Assembly (NCBI GenBank): GCA_011391015.1
Contig: JAABRH010000003.1
Location: 1 to 64,000, forward strand
Direction: 5' to 3'
Length of the DNA: 64,000 nt
Origin: Sulfurovum sp.
GTDB lineage: Bacteria; Campylobacterota; Campylobacteria; Campylobacterales; Sulfurovaceae
The notes below the pieces were generated by a model. That model ran no database searches and was not told where the DNA came from. It worked only from the letters and a program-made list of their open reading frames with translations. The position numbers and the translations under genes were made by a program. Shown one piece after another: positions 25,957 to 34,433 of the stretch (its first letter is position 1; each line of letters opens with the position of its first letter).

Positions 25957-26301
25957 TTAAAGTGTGACATTTTGTATAAACTCCACTTCATCATGCCGGA
26001 TAATCAGCGCATCAATACTGAATGCCATATCAAGTTTTTTGCTTTTCATGTAGTAGTGTGAAGAGTTGATGACTTTTCGTAGTTTGGCAGGTGTAAGATT
26101 GTAAATCGGGTCAAAATCGGTTTTACCACTTTTAACCTCGATAAAATGCAACACATCCTCCCGCAAAGCGATGATATCTATCTCACCCAGTTTACGCGCA
26201 AAGTAATTGCGCTCCAGTATGACAAAACCCTCCTGTTCCAAAAAACGTGTCGCAAGCGTTTCACTCTTATCTCCGTATTGCTTGGGGAGTTCGCGTGGCA
26301 T
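25957..26301 (-). CDS. YraN/UPF0102 family protein (predicted nuclease-like)
   Basis: The 114-residue protein has the family core ERNYFARKLGEIDIIALRED and LHFIEVKSG, which matches the PD-(D/E)XK-like pattern (E...GEIDII...EVK). YraN proteins have an endonuclease-like fold of unclear role. I place the start at the ATG at 26301, which overlaps the stop of the upstream formate dehydrogenase gene as TAATG; the track start at 26310 is a GTG nine bases earlier. Translational coupling to a molybdoenzyme gene is probably positional only. Confidence 0.85.
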   Translation of the reverse strand: MPRELPKQYGDKSETLATRFLEQEGFVILERNYFARKLGEIDIIALREDVLHFIEVKSGKTDFDPIYNLTPAKLRKVINSSHYYMKSKKLDMAFSIDALIIRHDEVEFIQNVTL

Positions 26302-28418
26302 TATCCGCACGCCACCTCATCGCTTACAGGGAGTATGTCCACTTTGACAGATTTAAACCGTGCGGTTAAAATGAGCTCATCACACTCATCACCAAAAAGC
26401 GCATTGAGTTTGGAAGCTGCATGGTGGAAAGTGCAGAAGAGTGTGCGTGATTTGACTTTACTTGTATATTTCACACTCAGTGCTTCACTCTCTCCGTACT
26501 GACTTCGCAAAATAACCTTATCACCCAGTTTGCCTTCATCTTCAAGCGGGGCTAGAAGCAGATCTTCATCATACTTGTCCCACAATGCACCCGTCTGTTT
26601 GGTTTGCGCTGCGTTATTGTAGTGTGCCAGTGTCCGCCCTGTTGTAAGATAATACCCCTCATAAGAATCTTTATAGAAATTTTTATCGAGTATCTCCTGT
26701 ACCATGCCGCGCGGTTCATACTGCTTGTAGACATATTTACCCAAACCATCTTCTGTACGGAAGTCAAGCAGATGCAAAACAGGTGTGTCTTCATGGTAAA
26801 TAGGCCACTGCATCCCTCTTTTTCTATGGCGAGCCAGTCTGTAATAATCCGCGCCTGAAAATCTTCTAGGTGCCACGGTTCTTACTTCATTCCAAACATC
26901 TTCAGACGTTTTAAAATGAAAGTTTTCACCGTCACCCAGTTTTTCTGCCATTTGGGTCAATACTTCCCAATCATCTGGCAAATCACTGTGCACGAGAGGC
27001 TGAGAAAGATGCAGCCTTCTCATCGCATTCACATAGACACCTGTTTTTTCATACGCTGACTTCACCCCTATGATGATGTCGGCTTTTTTTGTCACGTCCG
27101 TCATGAAAAGCTCTTGCACCATCACAAACTCCAGTTGATCCATGGCTTTATCTATTTTGTTGATATTGGGATGAATGTGTGTAATGTCCTCTCCCATATT
27201 GAGCAATGCCTTTATACGTCCGTCCAACATGGCATCCATCAGCTGCGGTGTCATAAGACCTTCCACTTTTGGCAACTGGTAATCAGGCGCAAAGTACGGT
27301 AAACAACCCATATCACAAGCGCCCTGAACATTGTTCTGTCCTCGAAGCGGCATTAGACCTGCACCTGTCTTGCCTACATTGCCCGTCATCAATGCCATGT
27401 GTGTGATCGCCATCACCGCGTGTGAGCCGTCAAGATTTTGCGTGATGCCAAGACCCCAAAAGATCATCGATTTCTTCACTGCATATTCTCTGGCAATGTT
27501 AGGTATCATTTTTGCCAGATATTCATACCCCTCAATGTTATGAAAATACTCCGGATTGGCATAAGGGTCGCTCAGAATCTTTGCTTTAAAATCATCAAAA
27601 CCTTTGGTGCGATTGTCAATAAAACTTTGGCTGTACAGCTCTTCATCGATAATCACATACGCCATCATATTGAGCACAAGCAGATTGGACTCAAAAGGTA
27701 TCACACAATTGTATTTGGCAAGTTTTGCCATCTTTGTCTCACGCACATCAATCACAGCTAAATTGTTGTGCGTTCTTGCCTGCGCTACCATACGGTTTGA
27801 GATGATAGGATGCGCCTCCATTGTGTTAGAACCGATCACCACCATAAACTCTGTTTCATAAATGTCATTATACGGATTAGTCGCAGCACCCTCACCCATG
27901 GTTGCTCTCATACCCTTTAGCGAAGGTGAGTGACACACTCTTGCACAGTTATCCACATGCGGAGAGTCCATCGTTTCACGGCAAAATTTCTGAAATGCAT
28001 ACGCAGACTCACAGGAAGTTCTTGCCCCGCCTATGGCACAAAAACTGTCACCGCCGTACTTTTTTTTGATTTCATCAAGTTTCATGGTTGCCATACTTGT
28101 GGCAGTATCTAGGTCACAGGTGAGAAACTCTGCATTAAATTCTGAAAGTTTATCTGCAAATGCTTCTTTTATTTGGGGATTTTTTTCTAAAAATGTTTTA
28201 CGAATACGCGGTTCTCGAATACGCTCTTTGGAGTCCACAAAGTCATACCCGTATTTACCCTTTATACATAAATTGCCTTCTGAGACCAAACCGTCTTTTT
28301 GTGCATATATCTTGACAATCTTGTTATTTTCTACTACCCCGGTAATGTCACAACCCACACCGCAATAAGTACATACACTTTCTATCTCTTTTGTTTCAGT
28401 ATCAATTTTTTTTGTCAT
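26301..28418 (-). CDS. Formate dehydrogenase-type molybdopterin oxidoreductase, catalytic subunit
   Basis: The 705-residue protein is close in length to E. coli FdhF. An N-terminal [4Fe-4S] motif uses Cys16, Cys19, Cys23 and Cys51 (CTYCGVGC, LCIKGK). The Mo/W ligand is Cys162 followed by His163 in CARVCHSPSLKG, the formate dehydrogenase pattern with cysteine in place of selenocysteine. MPLRGQNNVQGACDMG is also typical. It should interconvert formate and CO2 at a bis-MGD cofactor. No signal peptide is present, so it is cytoplasmic. No electron-transfer subunits are adjacent, so its partner is unknown. The MoaA and MoeA genes in this window would serve its cofactor. Confidence 0.82.
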   Translation of the reverse strand: MTKKIDTETKEIESVCTYCGVGCDITGVVENNKIVKIYAQKDGLVSEGNLCIKGKYGYDFVDSKERIREPRIRKTFLEKNPQIKEAFADKLSEFNAEFLTCDLDTATSMATMKLDEIKKKYGGDSFCAIGGARTSCESAYAFQKFCRETMDSPHVDNCARVCHSPSLKGMRATMGEGAATNPYNDIYETEFMVVIGSNTMEAHPIISNRMVAQARTHNNLAVIDVRETKMAKLAKYNCVIPFESNLLVLNMMAYVIIDEELYSQSFIDNRTKGFDDFKAKILSDPYANPEYFHNIEGYEYLAKMIPNIAREYAVKKSMIFWGLGITQNLDGSHAVMAITHMALMTGNVGKTGAGLMPLRGQNNVQGACDMGCLPYFAPDYQLPKVEGLMTPQLMDAMLDGRIKALLNMGEDITHIHPNINKIDKAMDQLEFVMVQELFMTDVTKKADIIIGVKSAYEKTGVYVNAMRRLHLSQPLVHSDLPDDWEVLTQMAEKLGDGENFHFKTSEDVWNEVRTVAPRRFSGADYYRLARHRKRGMQWPIYHEDTPVLHLLDFRTEDGLGKYVYKQYEPRGMVQEILDKNFYKDSYEGYYLTTGRTLAHYNNAAQTKQTGALWDKYDEDLLLAPLEDEGKLGDKVILRSQYGESEALSVKYTSKVKSRTLFCTFHHAASKLNALFGDECDELILTARFKSVKVDILPVSDEVACG

Positions 28419-28528
28419 TTCTGCACCTTTTTCACTAATAAGAGTAATTTTATCCTATTAGCAGTTAAATTCAAGTTTCTTTAATAATATTTCGTTAATA
28501 TCGGGAAAATTATACCAAAAGGATTACA

Positions 28529-28774
28529 ATGTCAACAATTAATATCGTTCAAGAATGTGGATGCTTCAAAAGAAGTGACCTAGAAAACAACACCTCTTTC
28601 GAGAGCAAAGATGATGCGATGATGAAGGCACAAGAGATGCTTAATCATATGAACAATAAATTTTGTGGGAAACATGGTTTTGAACTTAGTGAGAACGGTC
28701 ATGACTTCAGTATCGCTATGAAAGCACCACAAGCTGCATCTGGCGGCTGCTGTGGCGGCGGTCACTGTAGCTAA
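28529..28774 (+). CDS. Small CxC/CxxH protein with CCGGGHC tail (paralogue 3 of 3)
   Basis: The 81-residue protein aligns without gaps over the first 50 residues with the proteins at 6963 and 7285. Cys10 and Cys12 lie in ECGCFKRS, Cys46 and His49 in MNNKFCGKHGF, and the tail SGGCCGGGHCS holds Cys74, Cys75, His79 and Cys80. It is divergent from the formate dehydrogenase gene with a 110-base gap and ends in a strong hairpin terminator. The AAAAGGA ribosome-binding site is clear. No function is known to me. The constant Cys/His positions point to metal or cluster binding. Confidence 0.8.
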   Translation: MSTINIVQECGCFKRSDLENNTSFESKDDAMMKAQEMLNHMNNKFCGKHGFELSENGHDFSIAMKAPQAASGGCCGGGHCS

Positions 28775-28782
28775 GCCTATCC

Positions 28783-28807
28783 TTGCGACAAGTCACGCTT
28801 GTCGCAA
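28783..28807. terminator. Bidirectional terminator
   Basis: TTGCGACAAG-tcacg-CTTGTCGCAA is a perfect 10-bp stem with a 5-base loop between the convergent CCGGGHC gene and yajQ. Confidence 0.75.
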
Positions 28808-28818
28808 CACACACTCAC

Positions 28819-29316
28819 TTATTTAAAATTACCAAACACCAACGGCGCTTTGAGGTCTAAAGTTTTTACTTCAGCCATAACAGCCTGCAAATCATCTATC
28901 TTTTTTCCTGTCACACGTACCTCATCACCTTGTATCGATGGAGTCACTTTTATCTTCAACTCTTTAATGGCTTTTACTATCTGCTTGGCTTCATCTTTGT
29001 CGATAGTATCTACGATACGGTAAATCACTTTGGTATTTCCGCCACTGATTCCTTCCGTTTTCACTTCTTCCAGTGACTTGCCTGCTATGCCGCGTTTGAT
29101 GAGTTTGGAGATAAGGATGTCTTTGAGCGCATCGATTTTCGCATCTGTAGAGGCACTTAGACTAAGCGTTTTTGCCGCTTCATTGAGCTTAAACTCAGCC
29201 AACAATCCCTTAAAATCAAAGCGTGTCGCCACCTCTTTCTCCGCCATAATCAGTGCATTTTTAAATTCCATCATATCAAGCTTCGCCGTGATATCAAAAT
29301 AGTGGTCTTTTGCCAT
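28819..29316 (-). CDS. YajQ family nucleotide-binding protein
   Basis: The 165-residue protein has the YajQ hallmarks: FDITAKLDMMEFKNAL at the start, TRFDFKG, and a C-terminal VTPSIQGDEVRVTGKKIDDLQ. Members of this family bind nucleotides and some bind cyclic di-GMP as regulators. It is cytosolic and single-copy in most genomes. It stands alone here, with the terminator hairpin on one side and a promoter-like AT-rich gap to hom on the other. Confidence 0.9.
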   Translation of the reverse strand: MAKDHYFDITAKLDMMEFKNALIMAEKEVATRFDFKGLLAEFKLNEAAKTLSLSASTDAKIDALKDILISKLIKRGIAGKSLEEVKTEGISGGNTKVIYRIVDTIDKDEAKQIVKAIKELKIKVTPSIQGDEVRVTGKKIDDLQAVMAEVKTLDLKAPLVFGNFK

Positions 29317-29388
29317 TTTAGTTCTCCTAATACTACAAGGTCATGATAAATAATCAACCAGTTAGATTATACGTTTCATTGTATTATT

Positions 29389-30669
29389 CTACTGCTCAAT
29401 CCTTATCATCGCTACATTGCCATAGATGACTTCCAGTCTCTCTAGCGCTTGGATGGCCTCTTGTATCATCTTCTCTTGGCACTCATGCGTAATAAAGAGC
29501 AGTTCTACTCGTTCGTCGTGGTCGTTGTCAGGGTTTTGCATCATGGCTTCGATGGAGATGTCATGTTCGCTGAAAAGTTGCGTCACGGTAGCCAGTACCC
29601 CTTTTTTGTCATCAACACTCATGCGCAGGTAGTAGTGGGAGCAGATCTCTTCTTTGGGTAGCAGTTTGAGTCCAAACTCCAATCCTTTTTTGTACCCCAG
29701 CATCGGTCCCTGGTTGCCTCTGACAATGTCGATGATATCAGAGATAACCGCAGAGGCAGTCGCGTCGCCCCCAGCACCTGCACCATAGTACAGTGTTTCA
29801 CCTACTCTGTCACCGACAACGGCTACGGCATTCATCACACCGTCCACTTTGGCTATCATACTCTCTTGGGGTATCATGGTGGCATGTACGCGCAATTCTA
29901 CACCCTCACCGTAAGTTTCATTGTGTACTTTTTTGGCAATGCCAAGCAGTTTGATGGCATAACCGAAATCTTTAGCAAATGCCACATCGGTTTGGTTGAT
30001 GTTTTGTATCCCTTCGATAAGTATATCTTCGGGTTTTGCATCGATACCAAACGCGATGCTAGCCAAAATGAGCAGCTTATGGGACGCATCAAAACCACCC
30101 ACATCAAAAGTAGGGTCGGCTTCTGCATACCCCAACTCTTGCGCTTCTTGCAAGATAGCTTCATACTGCGCACCCTCGTTTATCATCTTGGTGAGCATGT
30201 AGTTACAAGTACCGTTCATGATACCCTGAATGGATTGGATGTGATTGGCAGAGAGTCCGTTTCGCAATGCGCCTATGATAGGGATGCCTCCAGCTGTACT
30301 GGCTTCGTACATCAACGGGATGTCACCAGCCAATTCTTGCAACTCGTAACGATGATAGGCAAGCAGTGCTTTGTTTGCCGTGACAACCGCTTTACCGTTT
30401 TGCAGTGCTTTTTTGACAAGCATATAAGGCTCTTCCACTCCGCCCATCAGCTCCACGACGATGTCTATCTGGGGGTCGTCCACAATGTCCAAAGGGTTGT
30501 TACTGAGTTTGATGCTCAATCCACGCTCTTTGGCAAGATTTTTCACCACACCTGATGTGACGACTATCTTTTTACCTGCTCTGGCTTCTATGATGTCTGC
30601 ATTTTCTTCGAGTATCTTAACAACACTCGCACCGACTGTACCTACACCCAATATACCGATTTTTACCAT
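29389..30669 (-). CDS. hom: Homoserine dehydrogenase
   Basis: The enzyme reduces aspartate semialdehyde to homoserine for threonine and methionine synthesis. The Rossmann loop KIGILGVGTVGASVV is at the start, VTANKALLAYH and MNGTCNYMLTKM follow, and a C-terminal ACT domain (about 345-420) probably allows threonine control. I take the ATG at 30669 (426 residues). The track start at 30744 adds 25 residues unlike the family that lie inside the upstream gene. The start is one base after the aminotransferase stop, so the two are coupled. Confidence 0.94.
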   Translation of the reverse strand: MVKIGILGVGTVGASVVKILEENADIIEARAGKKIVVTSGVVKNLAKERGLSIKLSNNPLDIVDDPQIDIVVELMGGVEEPYMLVKKALQNGKAVVTANKALLAYHRYELQELAGDIPLMYEASTAGGIPIIGALRNGLSANHIQSIQGIMNGTCNYMLTKMINEGAQYEAILQEAQELGYAEADPTFDVGGFDASHKLLILASIAFGIDAKPEDILIEGIQNINQTDVAFAKDFGYAIKLLGIAKKVHNETYGEGVELRVHATMIPQESMIAKVDGVMNAVAVVGDRVGETLYYGAGAGGDATASAVISDIIDIVRGNQGPMLGYKKGLEFGLKLLPKEEICSHYYLRMSVDDKKGVLATVTQLFSEHDISIEAMMQNPDNDHDERVELLFITHECQEKMIQEAIQALERLEVIYGNVAMIRIEQ

Positions 30670-30670
30670 C

Positions 30671-31897
30671 TTATTTTTTCGCTTCTTCCAAGTCTTTGAG
30701 GAACTTTTTGATGTTGCGTGCTGCCTGTCTGATACGGTTTTCATTTTCTATGAGGGCGATACGCACATACTCATCGCCGTACTTTCCAAATCCAATCCCT
30801 GGACTCACGGCTACACCCGCATGGAGCAAAAGCTGTTTTGCAAACTCCAAAGAACCCATATCTCTGGCTATCTCAGGAATCTTTGCCCAGATAAACATCG
30901 ACGCGTTTGGCTTGGCTAGACGCCATCCGGCATTGGTAAATGCTTCTATCATCACGTCACGTCTTTTTTCATATCGTGGGATGATCTGCTCTTCGGGGAT
31001 ATAGCCATGCTCGTCAAGTGCAACCGTAGCTGCTACCTGAATCGGTGTAAACATACCATAATCCAACCATGATTTGATGCTTTGAAGCGCCCCGATAAGT
31101 CTTTTATTGCCCACGATGAAACCAACTCTCCATCCCGCCATGTTGTAAGACTTAGAAAGGGTGTAACACTCCACTGCTACATCTTTGGCACCCTCTACAC
31201 TCATGATGGAAGGTGTTTTGTACCCATCAAAAGTGATGTCCGCATAGGCAATATCTGAGATAATGTAAAAACGTTTTTCTCTTGCCAATGCAACCAGTCT
31301 TTCGTAAAATTGCGGTGTTACTGTTGCCGTACTTGGGTTGTGAGGGAAGTTGACTACCAAAAACTTGGCTTGAGGCACCGAGTTGTTGAGTGAATCTTCC
31401 ACATCAGCCAAAAATCTGTCTTCATCCACTTCAAAGGTCTCTTCATCAAAAATGAGTTGCATTTTTTCTACGTTAGCCCCTGCCAAAATAAAGGCCTGAG
31501 AGTGGATAGGGTAAGTCGGATCAGGCACAATAGCCACATCACCGGGGTTTGAGATCGCCTGTACCAAATGCACATAGCCCTCTTTGCTTCCCATCGTGGC
31601 AACGATTTCAGTATCGGGGTCCAAGTCCACATCATATTTACGTTTATACCATTTCGCCATAGCCAGTCTAAGTTTATATATCCCTTTACTGGCTGAGTAA
31701 CCGTGTGTTTTTGGCTTTTGCGCTGTCTCGCAGAGCTTATCGATAATCGGCTGTGGCGTAGACGCATCAGGGTTGCCCATAGAAAAATCGATGATATCGA
31801 TACCGTCTCGTCTGAGTTGCATTTTAATCTCATTGATCTCTGCAAAAAGATACTTCGGTAAGCGGTTTATTTTCTCAAATTGGATTTCATCAAACAT
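30671..31897 (-). CDS. Class I/II PLP aminotransferase (AlaC / LL-DAP aminotransferase-like)
   Basis: The 408-residue fold-type I aminotransferase shows SMGNPDASTPQPI, the aromatic PDPTYPIHSQ, NFPHNPST, and the PLP lysine in TLSKSYNMAGWRVGF. The sequence resembles AlaC (glutamate-pyruvate) and the aspartate/LL-diaminopimelate aminotransferases used by many epsilonproteobacteria. The exact substrate cannot be decided from sequence. It is directly followed by hom and preceded by a RodZ-like membrane protein 2 bases away, in a minus-strand run that begins with rlmB. Confidence 0.85.
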   Translation of the reverse strand: MFDEIQFEKINRLPKYLFAEINEIKMQLRRDGIDIIDFSMGNPDASTPQPIIDKLCETAQKPKTHGYSASKGIYKLRLAMAKWYKRKYDVDLDPDTEIVATMGSKEGYVHLVQAISNPGDVAIVPDPTYPIHSQAFILAGANVEKMQLIFDEETFEVDEDRFLADVEDSLNNSVPQAKFLVVNFPHNPSTATVTPQFYERLVALAREKRFYIISDIAYADITFDGYKTPSIMSVEGAKDVAVECYTLSKSYNMAGWRVGFIVGNKRLIGALQSIKSWLDYGMFTPIQVAATVALDEHGYIPEEQIIPRYEKRRDVMIEAFTNAGWRLAKPNASMFIWAKIPEIARDMGSLEFAKQLLLHAGVAVSPGIGFGKYGDEYVRIALIENENRIRQAARNIKKFLKDLEEAKK

Positions 31898-31899
31898 TG

Positions 31900-32469
31900 T
31901 TATCTCTCTTTACTGTAATTTTCATCTTTAGATTGTAGCTGCTCTAAGGCATCATCCTGAAGCACTGCACCTGCATTTGCATCATCAATCACCATCTCGT
32001 CACTGCTTAACTCTATGCTGATAACTTCTGGTTGCGACTCTATTTTTTGACCTTCAACTTCTGGAACCGGTATGCTTTCTATCTGCTGCGTATCAGAGAA
32101 GGGGATCATTTTATTGAAATGTTTTTTATCAAACTGGGTAAAAAAATACCAAGAAGCATACGCCAAAATAGCTAAAACAATCAATACAAACACCAAAGAT
32201 TTACTCTTTTTCTCTTCTATCATCGCTAAAGAGGCGGAAAATCCCTTTTGCTCTTCGTGCTGTGCATAATACTCCGATGCTTGCTTTCTCAATGCATTTA
32301 ATTTAGTATCGTATTCACGCTCCAAAATAGAGATGAACCCAAAAGTTTTGACTTTTTTGAACCTGCCAAACTTTCCCTCAACAAGGGCTTGAAGATCCTC
32401 TTGAGATATTTTGGTTTTTTGGCTAATGCCTTTGATGCTATGTTCTTCAAGAATATCATTGAACGGCAT
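31900..32469 (-). CDS. RodZ-like membrane protein with N-terminal helix-turn-helix-like region
   Basis: The 189-residue protein starts with a segment (SIKGISQKTKISQEDLQALVEG) resembling the helical HTH of RodZ-type proteins. A charged linker follows, then one membrane helix at about residues 91-110 and an acidic, probably periplasmic tail. The layout suits a cell-shape or envelope protein, but the match is weak. Its start overlaps the rlmB stop by 14 bases, so it is translated from the same mRNA. Function inferred only from architecture. Confidence 0.6.
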   Translation of the reverse strand: MPFNDILEEHSIKGISQKTKISQEDLQALVEGKFGRFKKVKTFGFISILEREYDTKLNALRKQASEYYAQHEEQKGFSASLAMIEEKKSKSLVFVLIVLAILAYASWYFFTQFDKKHFNKMIPFSDTQQIESIPVPEVEGQKIESQPEVISIELSSDEMVIDDANAGAVLQDDALEQLQSKDENYSKER

Positions 32470-33157
32470 GACTCATCCTGTGTATTAAGATTGCTGCAGC
32501 TGCGCTTACGTTGAGCGAATCAAATGCATGTTTCATCTGTATCGAAACCTTATGATTAATTTTAGGTATCACCCTTTTGGACAGTCCTTTGCCTTCGCTT
32601 CCCATAATGAGAACGCGTCTTGCTGCAAAGGTCATATCCTGTACATTTTCACCTTCCATCGAAGCCCCATACAATACAAACCCCAGCTGCCCCAGTTCAT
32701 TGAGCGTGTCGAGGATAGTAGGGATAACCATAAATGGCATATCAAGCAACGCCCCTGAACTGCTTCGTGTGATCGCTTCGATATTGAGCTGATTGACCCC
32801 TGTAGCAATGACGGCATCCGCACCCAATGCATAGGCAGAACGTATGACTGCACCGATATTCCCGACATCGGTCAACCCATCAAGCACGACAATAAAATCA
32901 TAAGTTTTTATCTGTGCCGTAGTAGCAAACACCAAGTCATCCATCTCAACCAGCAAGCCCTGATGATTGCCGCCTTTGCTCATCGACTGTGCCCACTTCT
33001 CTTCGAGAAATTTGATTTTGTCATGAAAGCGGTGAAACAACTCTTTAGGAAGTAGACCTTTTGCATGGGCACCCGACTTCGCAACATAAACCGTTTTTAT
33101 TTTCTCTGAGTGGTGCTGCAATGCATGCAAACAGACTTGTTTTCCATATAGTATCAT
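32456..33157 (-). CDS. rlmB: 23S rRNA (guanosine-2'-O)-methyltransferase RlmB-like (TrmH family)
   Basis: The SpoU/TrmH methyltransferase has 233 residues. The three family motifs are present: DGLTDVGNIGAVIRSAYALGAD, RRVLIMGSEGKGLS and IQMKHAFDSLNVSAAAAILIH, which build the trefoil-knot SAM site. An N-terminal substrate-binding domain (YGKQVCLHALQHH) matches RlmB, which methylates G2251 of 23S rRNA. It lies between rsmI and the RodZ-like gene, one of three rRNA methyltransferase genes within 3.5 kb. Confidence 0.88.
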   Translation of the reverse strand: MILYGKQVCLHALQHHSEKIKTVYVAKSGAHAKGLLPKELFHRFHDKIKFLEEKWAQSMSKGGNHQGLLVEMDDLVFATTAQIKTYDFIVVLDGLTDVGNIGAVIRSAYALGADAVIATGVNQLNIEAITRSSSGALLDMPFMVIPTILDTLNELGQLGFVLYGASMEGENVQDMTFAARRVLIMGSEGKGLSKRVIPKINHKVSIQMKHAFDSLNVSAAAAILIHRMSHAVQ

Positions 33158-33191
33158 GGAGTGATTTTACCTTTTTTTTGCTTGCACTGCG

Positions 33192-34007
33192 TTAAGAAGA
33201 TGCCACAAGCTCACTGTACCATTCTTTGACACTTTTGTCGCTCAGATGAGCAAGAAGTTTGGCTTTTATCTTGGGGGGGAGTTCCAGTCCAAGCAGCTCT
33301 GTAAAGCTCAGGTTTTTCTCAATTTTTTGCTGTGCTTTGATGATGACGACCCACTCTCCGCGTATGGTCAGTGACTGCAGCTGTATCTGAAGTGCTTTGG
33401 CTGTACCCCTGTAGTATCTTTGGTACTTTTTACTGATCTCTTTAGCTAAAAAAAGCTCTCTGTGTTCATCCAGCGCTACTATCTCTTCTAAAAGTTTTTC
33501 TAAGCGGTGAGGAGACTCATAAAGGACCGTATTGTAACCATTGCTCATCGCTTCGCTGAGTGCTGTTACTCTCTCTTTACCCTTGTGGGGCAAAAATGCA
33601 TAAAAGAGAAATTTGCCCTCTTCAAAACCACTGGCAGCATACGCGGTTGTCACCGCAGATGCACCCGGCAAGACATCGTAAGGGATCTGATTCTCTTGTG
33701 CATAAGCAACAAGCAGTTGTCCCGGGTCTGAAATAACAGGCATACCTGCATCACTCACATACACCACCTCTTTTTCACCCAACAGCACACCAAACTCCGT
33801 CAAACGCTCAGCGCCATTGTGTTCGTTAAATGAATAAAACTGGGCACCAGGGTATACCATCGCAAAACGCTCTTCCAAGAGCCGTAAAAGCCGCTTGGTT
33901 TCACGGGTATCTTCACAGAAAAAAATCTCTGCTTTTTCAAACAGTCTCATCGCACGAATCGTAATATCTTGGGGGTTGCCAATAGGCGTTGGAATAAAAG
34001 TAATCAT
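33192..34007 (-). CDS. rsmI: 16S rRNA (cytidine1402-2'-O)-methyltransferase
   Basis: RsmI belongs to the tetrapyrrole-methylase fold. FIPTPIGNPQDITIRAMRLF, FFCEDTRETKRLL, YVSDAGMPVISDPG and VLPGASAVTTAYAASGF are all family signatures. The 271-residue length is typical. It modifies the ribosomal decoding centre. It is followed by rlmB 34 bases later and preceded by rpmE, so translation-related genes cluster here. Confidence 0.93.
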   Translation of the reverse strand: MITFIPTPIGNPQDITIRAMRLFEKAEIFFCEDTRETKRLLRLLEERFAMVYPGAQFYSFNEHNGAERLTEFGVLLGEKEVVYVSDAGMPVISDPGQLLVAYAQENQIPYDVLPGASAVTTAYAASGFEEGKFLFYAFLPHKGKERVTALSEAMSNGYNTVLYESPHRLEKLLEEIVALDEHRELFLAKEISKKYQRYYRGTAKALQIQLQSLTIRGEWVVIIKAQQKIEKNLSFTELLGLELPPKIKAKLLAHLSDKSVKEWYSELVASS

Positions 34008-34081
34008 CGTATGCCTTTAGGCAATTTTGTAAAAAGGTGGTGCAGTGATGATGCAAGAAGTGACACTTCTTGCAATCTTAT

Positions 34082-34282
34082 TTAGCTCAATTTGTACTTG
34101 TTTTTGAACTTCTCTACTCTACCGGCAGCATCAACAATCTTCTCAGAACCTGTGAAGAATGGGTGACATTCATTACAAATATCGATGCTCAACGCTTCTT
34201 TGTTGCTTTTTGTCTCAAATGTGTTTCCGCATGCACATGTCACTTTGCACAGCATATAGTCTGGGTGAATCTCTTTTTTCAT
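34082..34282 (-). CDS. rpmE: 50S ribosomal protein L31, zinc form
   Basis: The 66-residue L31 retains the cysteines of the zinc-binding (C+) type: Cys16 and Cys18 in TCACGN, and Cys36 and Cys39 in [11 protein letters not shown]. The family start MKKEIHPDY is clear. Zinc-type L31 can be replaced by a C- paralogue under zinc shortage, but no such copy is seen in this window. Confidence 0.96.
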   Translation of the reverse strand: MKKEIHPDYMLCKVTCACGNTFETKSNKEALSIDICNECHPFFTGSEKIVDAAGRVEKFKNKYKLS

Positions 34283-34433
34283 TTTTCTATCCTCTAGTTA
34301 TTTTGTGTGTCAGGCAACTAACCTGCTCTAGCCTTTGGCTCTTCCTTTTGGGTTAAAAAGGGGTATTGCAACGCTCTTGGCGAGACAATGAAGAACGACA
34401 TTTTATCACAATAGATTTAAAAAAATCTAAAAC

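Noticed and set aside
26301-28418. Assimilatory or periplasmic nitrate reductase instead of formate dehydrogenase
   Set aside because: The Cys-His pair in ARVCHSPS is the formate dehydrogenase pattern, and there is no Tat signal or nitrate-reductase neighbour.
29866-30555. Plus-strand ORF of 229 codons inside hom
   Set aside because: Homoserine dehydrogenase on the other strand is unmistakable; the ORF has a composition typical of an antisense frame.
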